From positions 1 through 8,758 of the forward strand of contig JAUWQU010000109.1 in the NCBI GenBank assembly GCA_030610965.1: a DNA stretch of 8,758 bases. The letters are read 5' to 3'. Made by a program: the position numbers and the translations under genes. Source of the DNA: Phycisphaerae bacterium. GTDB lineage: Bacteria; Planctomycetota; Phycisphaerae; SM23-33. The notes beneath the pieces were generated by a model, which was given only the letters and a program-made list of their open reading frames with translations, had not been told where the DNA came from and did not search any database. Shown one piece after another: positions 5,638 to 8,758 of this stretch. Each line of letters starts with the position of its first letter. The stretch's first letter is position 1.

Positions 5638-6530
5638 CAATAGACCATTACAACACCAGAAGCGCCGGATGCACTTGGGTCCGGCGGGATTGCCAAGGCC
5701 CCGGCCGGCTGGCCCGGGCGGGCATGACGCTGGTCGAGATGCTCGTGGCCATCAGCGTGCTGGCGGTCATGATCCTGGCGGTCAGCCAGATCCTGGTCCA
5801 GACCCAGCGGTTCATCTCGGCCGCCCAGGAAAACCGTCGCAGCCACGCGATGGCATTCACTATCGCCCGCATCATCCGCCGGGACCTCCGCCGTGTCTCG
5901 AAAGACGGCTTCCTGAACATCACCACGGGCGGCGATTCGGATTCCATGCTGGTTTTTTCCACGGCCGGGCCGACCAGCGGGATAAACGACCCGGTCAAGG
6001 GCGACGGAAGCATCATCTGCTATGCCCAGCAGAGTTGCCCGAGCAGCATGAACCAGGGCAAGAATGAGACCTACTTGTGGAGGCCGGAGTACATCTGCAA
6101 TTGCCTGACCGGCACGCCGAGCATCGCGTTCGACGGCGAGCGTGTCAACGTGAACTTCTCAATGCTGCGGGCCTGCTCAACCAACGACGCCAACAGCCCC
6201 TTCCAACTACAGGCTTTGGCGAGCGCCGCCGCCCAGAACAGTCCCGGCGCCAACCTCCAGCTTCCACCGGTCAGCGCCTCGCAGATCGAAGACCTCTGGC
6301 AGGTGCTGGTCGTGGCGATCGGCGACTTCAAAGTGCAATGGACTAACGGCACCACGACCAACGGCCTCCTGATTTGGAATAGCGACCCAAGGCTATGGAC
6401 GCACCAGAACCAGACCGACTGGCCCAAGGCGATCAAGATCAGTTTCAAGATTAACGACCCTTCAATGCCAAGAGAGTTTCGCGGCGACAAGGGCATTGCT
6501 TACGAGGTAATTTCCACGGTCGGAGAATGA
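5634..6530 (+). CDS. gspJ: GspJ/PulJ-like minor pseudopilin
   Basis: A 298-residue prepilin-like protein of the pseudopilus tip. The leader ends ARAG30|M31, then MTLVE with Glu+5; Met rather than Phe at +1 is seen in some pseudopilins. The helix (about 31-53) is followed by HAMAFTIARIIRRDLRRVS (71-89), which matches the GspJ pattern of a helix ending in R-D-L. Then come SMLVFSTAGP (104-113) and, near the C-terminus, WPKAIKISFKINDP (263-276) and IAYEVISTVG, like the (L/W)-P-x-A-(V/I)-x-(I/V) strand of GspJ. Between them is a Cys-rich insertion with C129, C135, C155, C157 and C181. Usual GspJ is about 200 residues. An in-frame ATG at 5589 would add 15 residues and overlap gspI; 5634 is preferred on the ribosome site. 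Confidence 0.8.
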   Translation: MTIDHYNTRSAGCTWVRRDCQGPGRLARAGMTLVEMLVAISVLAVMILAVSQILVQTQRFISAAQENRRSHAMAFTIARIIRRDLRRVSKDGFLNITTGGDSDSMLVFSTAGPTSGINDPVKGDGSIICYAQQSCPSSMNQGKNETYLWRPEYICNCLTGTPSIAFDGERVNVNFSMLRACSTNDANSPFQLQALASAAAQNSPGANLQLPPVSASQIEDLWQVLVVAIGDFKVQWTNGTTTNGLLIWNSDPRLWTHQNQTDWPKAIKISFKINDPSMPREFRGDKGIAYEVISTVGE

Positions 6531-6541
6531 CCCGGCTGAGC

Positions 6542-6549
6542 GAAGGAGA
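6542..6549 (+). promoter_or_regulatory. Ribosome binding site of the gspK-like gene
   Basis: GAAGGAGA, among the strongest Shine-Dalgarno sequences in the window, lies five bases before the ATG at 6555. It fixes the start over the in-frame ATG three codons later. Confidence 0.75.
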
Positions 6550-6554
6550 GTACT

Positions 6555-8758
6555 ATGACTTACATGCATAATCGACGTGGATCGGTCTTGCTGATGGCGA
6601 TCGGAATGCTGACCATCCTCGCCATCCTGTCATCGACATTCGTTATCGTCTCGAACCTCGACTCCGAGGAAACCGAGAGCCTGGCGGTAAGGGCCTACGC
6701 CGAACCTATCACCGAAGGACTGCTGGCCAGAGCGATCGCGCAGATCGGCTATGATCGCGCCGTCAGCGACCTCACGGGGCCGTATGGCAATATGCCGGCC
6801 AGCCCTGAGGGCTGGCTGCGCTTCATCGACTGCCCGCACGGCGCCTACTGGGACGAGGTGAAGGGGGAGTTCCTGAAGCCCGAGTTTGCCGACGCCTGGC
6901 TGGCTAGCAGCTACCTTGGCGGCGAAGGCGTGGGAGGCCACCTCACCAACATCGACGCCAACAAAAACAACGCCGGCGATTACAATTTCACGGGAGTCCA
7001 GTTCGTCGAGGGCGGCGTATACGCTGATGGGCAGAGCGACGATGGCAAGCACATCGACACGGACGGTGACGGGATCCCGGATGCAACTCTATACGACAGC
7101 CAGATCTCCAGCCCGCTCACCGACGCCAACACCTACTGGGCGGCCATGAGGATCGTCGACCTGGCCTCGAGAATCTGCGTCAACACCGCCGGCGGCTGGT
7201 TCGCGTCCGACGCGCCTGACGCCCGCCCCAACGGCTCGGGCCCGGCAATGATCAATCTTCGCGGATTCCTCGACAACAGGGGAAGCATGGGCGCCTCCAT
7301 CCCCATATACGACATGTTCCACGAAGGCACCACTGCCGGCGGCGCCCCCATCAAGGGCCGCATCGGCGACAACAACAACTCTCTCAAGGGATACGACCAG
7401 TATTGCGGGCGATACCTGCTGGCCCCCGCTCGCCGGGGATATCAGCCCTACGGCATAGGCGACGAGGCCTTCTTCCTCAATGCGTGCAGCTACAGAGACA
7501 ACATCTCCATGTTCGGCGGGCGGCTCAACGAGATGCTCGCTCCGATCTCCGTGACGAATGTCGCGCTGCCCGACCAGATCCGCCGACAGTTGACGACCAT
7601 GAGCAGCGTTTCGGCCGTGGTCCGCGACCCAGCCGCCGGCTTCCCCGAGTTGCTGCACGTCGACTCCGTGCAGAACGCGGCCGACTGCCAGCTCGTCTAC
7701 GAGCGCATGCTAATCATGCTGAGGGAGACGGGCGTCGGCGCCGACGAACCAACTCGCGAGCGCATGGCCGCTCACTTCTCAGCCAACCTGTGGGCATACT
7801 GTGCCAACACCACCGCCGCCGGCTCGATAGGCGTGGGAGTCGGAGAGCCATGGAAGTTCCAGCCCGCGGGTGCGGACTTCTCCGTCTTCGGCCTCCGGCA
7901 GGACATGGTCATCACGCAGGTCTTCGCCAGGCACATCCCCAACAGTCTGTACGACGCCAACGACCTGGATAAGGACGACAGCGCCTGGGGCTACGCCGTC
8001 GAGATCGCCAATCCAACGTCGAACGTGCTTAGCCCTGGCCAGTACGAACTGGAACTTAAATCGGAGGACGGAAACACGTCGGTCATCAACCTGGCCGGAG
8101 GCATCCCTCCGGTGTTTCCGGGGCCGGCGGTCAATGCCACCGCGGCGCCAAAACGCGTTTACTACAACTGCGGATTCGGGGCTACCCGACCCGACCAGAC
8201 CCCAGCCGGCCTGTTCGGCGAAACCGTGTCGATGCGAACATGGGTCAAGAAAGACCGTCTCGACTTCCGCCAGGGTTCGGCTTCCATGAAGATAACGCTC
8301 TACCGCCTGGTCGCCGGCGAGCGAGTGCCCGTCGATTCCGTCACCGTGGCAGAAGCCACGGGAGACCTGAAGTACAACACCAACATCCAAGCCAGCGATC
8401 TCACCGGCGACGACGATACGAAGCCCACGGCGATCGAAACCTGCATGCACATTCGCCGCGACGACCGGCTGAAAAGCGGTGTCACTCGCCTGGCGCGGTT
8501 CAACATGGCCGCTTACGCCGAGGGAGGCAATAGCACTCAGACTCTGCTTGGCAAGAACAACGACGTTGCCGATGGCGGCCTGACCCATTGCACCTATGCC
8601 ACGCCTGATAACGTGGACGAGTACAGCCCAGGCATATACCGGCCACGGGACACGATAACCGTATCCCCGATCGCCAGAGAGTCAATGCCCACGGACGACT
8701 ACTTCCTTCCCAGCCTTGCCGACCTGTGCAACATCTACCTGACCGGCCCGATCCGGGA
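6555..8758 (+). CDS. gspK: Oversized GspK-like minor pseudopilin (3' end beyond window)
   Basis: The frame stays open for 734 codons to the window end, so the protein is at least 734 residues; typical GspK is about 300-350. The N-terminus NRRGSVLLMAIGMLTILAIL is GspK-like: a short basic leader, a probable G9|S10 cleavage site, then a hydrophobic helix (about 11-32) without the Glu+5 of other pseudopilins, a known trait of GspK. Residues 168-176 (DTDGDGIPD) form a DxDxDGxxD calcium-type loop. RIVDLASRICVNTAG (199-213) and YGIGDEAFFL (299-308) resemble the segments after the helix and in the alpha-helical domain of GspK-like proteins, though this match is weak. From about residue 475 a beta-rich region begins (YAVEIANPTSNVL). 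Ten Cys are spread along the chain. It is last in the E-F-G-H-I-J-K order. The assignment of the first half is fair; the rest has no recognised family. Confidence 0.72.
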   Translation, partial: MTYMHNRRGSVLLMAIGMLTILAILSSTFVIVSNLDSEETESLAVRAYAEPITEGLLARAIAQIGYDRAVSDLTGPYGNMPASPEGWLRFIDCPHGAYWDEVKGEFLKPEFADAWLASSYLGGEGVGGHLTNIDANKNNAGDYNFTGVQFVEGGVYADGQSDDGKHIDTDGDGIPDATLYDSQISSPLTDANTYWAAMRIVDLASRICVNTAGGWFASDAPDARPNGSGPAMINLRGFLDNRGSMGASIPIYDMFHEGTTAGGAPIKGRIGDNNNSLKGYDQYCGRYLLAPARRGYQPYGIGDEAFFLNACSYRDNISMFGGRLNEMLAPISVTNVALPDQIRRQLTTMSSVSAVVRDPAAGFPELLHVDSVQNAADCQLVYERMLIMLRETGVGADEPTRERMAAHFSANLWAYCANTTAAGSIGVGVGEPWKFQPAGADFSVFGLRQDMVITQVFARHIPNSLYDANDLDKDDSAWGYAVEIANPTSNVLSPGQYELELKSEDGNTSVINLAGGIPPVFPGPAVNATAAPKRVYYNCGFGATRPDQTPAGLFGETVSMRTWVKKDRLDFRQGSASMKITLYRLVAGERVPVDSVTVAEATGDLKYNTNIQASDLTGDDDTKPTAIETCMHIRRDDRLKSGVTRLARFNMAAYAEGGNSTQTLLGKNNDVADGGLTHCTYATPDNVDEYSPGIYRPRDTITVSPIARESMPTDDYFLPSLADLCNIYLTGPIR
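7056..7082 (+). other. DxDxDGxxD calcium-type loop in the GspK-like protein
   Basis: These 27 bases encode DTDGDGIPD (residues 168-176), the pattern of EF-hand-like and thrombospondin-3-like calcium loops in exported proteins. Characterised GspK tip subunits bind calcium, though not necessarily through this pattern. Calcium binding here is inferred from the residues alone. Confidence 0.6.

Noticed and set aside
1852..6530. Planctomycete DUF1559 (H-x9-DG) prepilin family
   Set aside because: None of these proteins shows the C-terminal H-x9-DG motif or the usual DUF1559 layout. They fit G, H, I and J types of T2SS pseudopilins better.
7779..8588. 269-codon open frame on the minus strand
   Set aside because: It lies fully opposite the gspK-like gene, which has a strong ribosome site and a GspK-type N-terminus. 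The minus-strand protein has no motif and a composition typical of shadow frames.
1..8758. Type IV pilus operon (pilB-pilC-pilA) instead of T2SS
   Set aside because: GspE/F and PilB/C are homologous and cannot be told apart from the fragment alone, but the following G-H-I-J-K-like order, and a K-type protein lacking Glu+5, match T2SS. The pilus option remains possible but less likely.

Overview
The window is a single co-oriented, tightly packed stretch of genes, all on the + strand. It reads as the core of a type II secretion system (T2SS) or a closely related pseudopilus machine. The order matches the classical gspE-F-G-H-I-J-K order: an ATPase C-terminus, an inner-membrane platform protein, a set of prepilin-like proteins, and finally a protein with a GspK-type N-terminus. 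The sequence is GC-rich (about 60% by eye). The enlarged, divergent pseudopilins in this order, and an oversized GspK-like protein carrying a DxDxDG calcium-type loop, suggest the Planctomycetota (Phycisphaerae-like) or a related PVC-group bacterium, possibly from a metagenome. That placement is inference; no phylogenetic marker gene is present.

Layout. 1-528: 3' end of gspE (Walker B region, His box, tetracysteine zinc motif). 569-1822: gspF. 1852-2565, 2577-3323 and 3320-3898: three successive GspG-like pseudopilins in place of the usual single one. 3930-4799: GspH/FimT-like. 4804-5607: GspI/PilV-like. 5634-6530: GspJ/PulJ-like. 6555 to the window end: an open GspK-like frame of at least 734 codons. 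Gaps are 40, 29, 11, -4, 31, 4, 26 and 24 bases. Most genes have a recognisable Shine-Dalgarno sequence and no convincing promoter or terminator lies between them, so one operon with a promoter upstream of the window is the simplest reading. gspL, gspM, gspC, the GspD secretin and the prepilin peptidase are not in view and may lie downstream or elsewhere.

How the genes would work together. GspE hydrolyses ATP at the cytoplasmic face and drives the GspF platform. Prepilins are cleaved after the Gly of the G|F/M-TL-x-E motif and assemble into a periplasmic pseudopilus, with G-type subunits in the shaft and H-I-J-K at the tip. The unusual point here is size: the pseudopilins are well above the usual lengths of their families, the G-type subunit is present in three divergent versions, and the K-like subunit is at least twice the usual length. 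I see no CRISPR array, tRNA or rRNA gene, mobile element or toxin-antitoxin module. There is no gene-free stretch longer than 40 bases. This looks like a lineage-specific elaboration of a known machine rather than a wholly new system.
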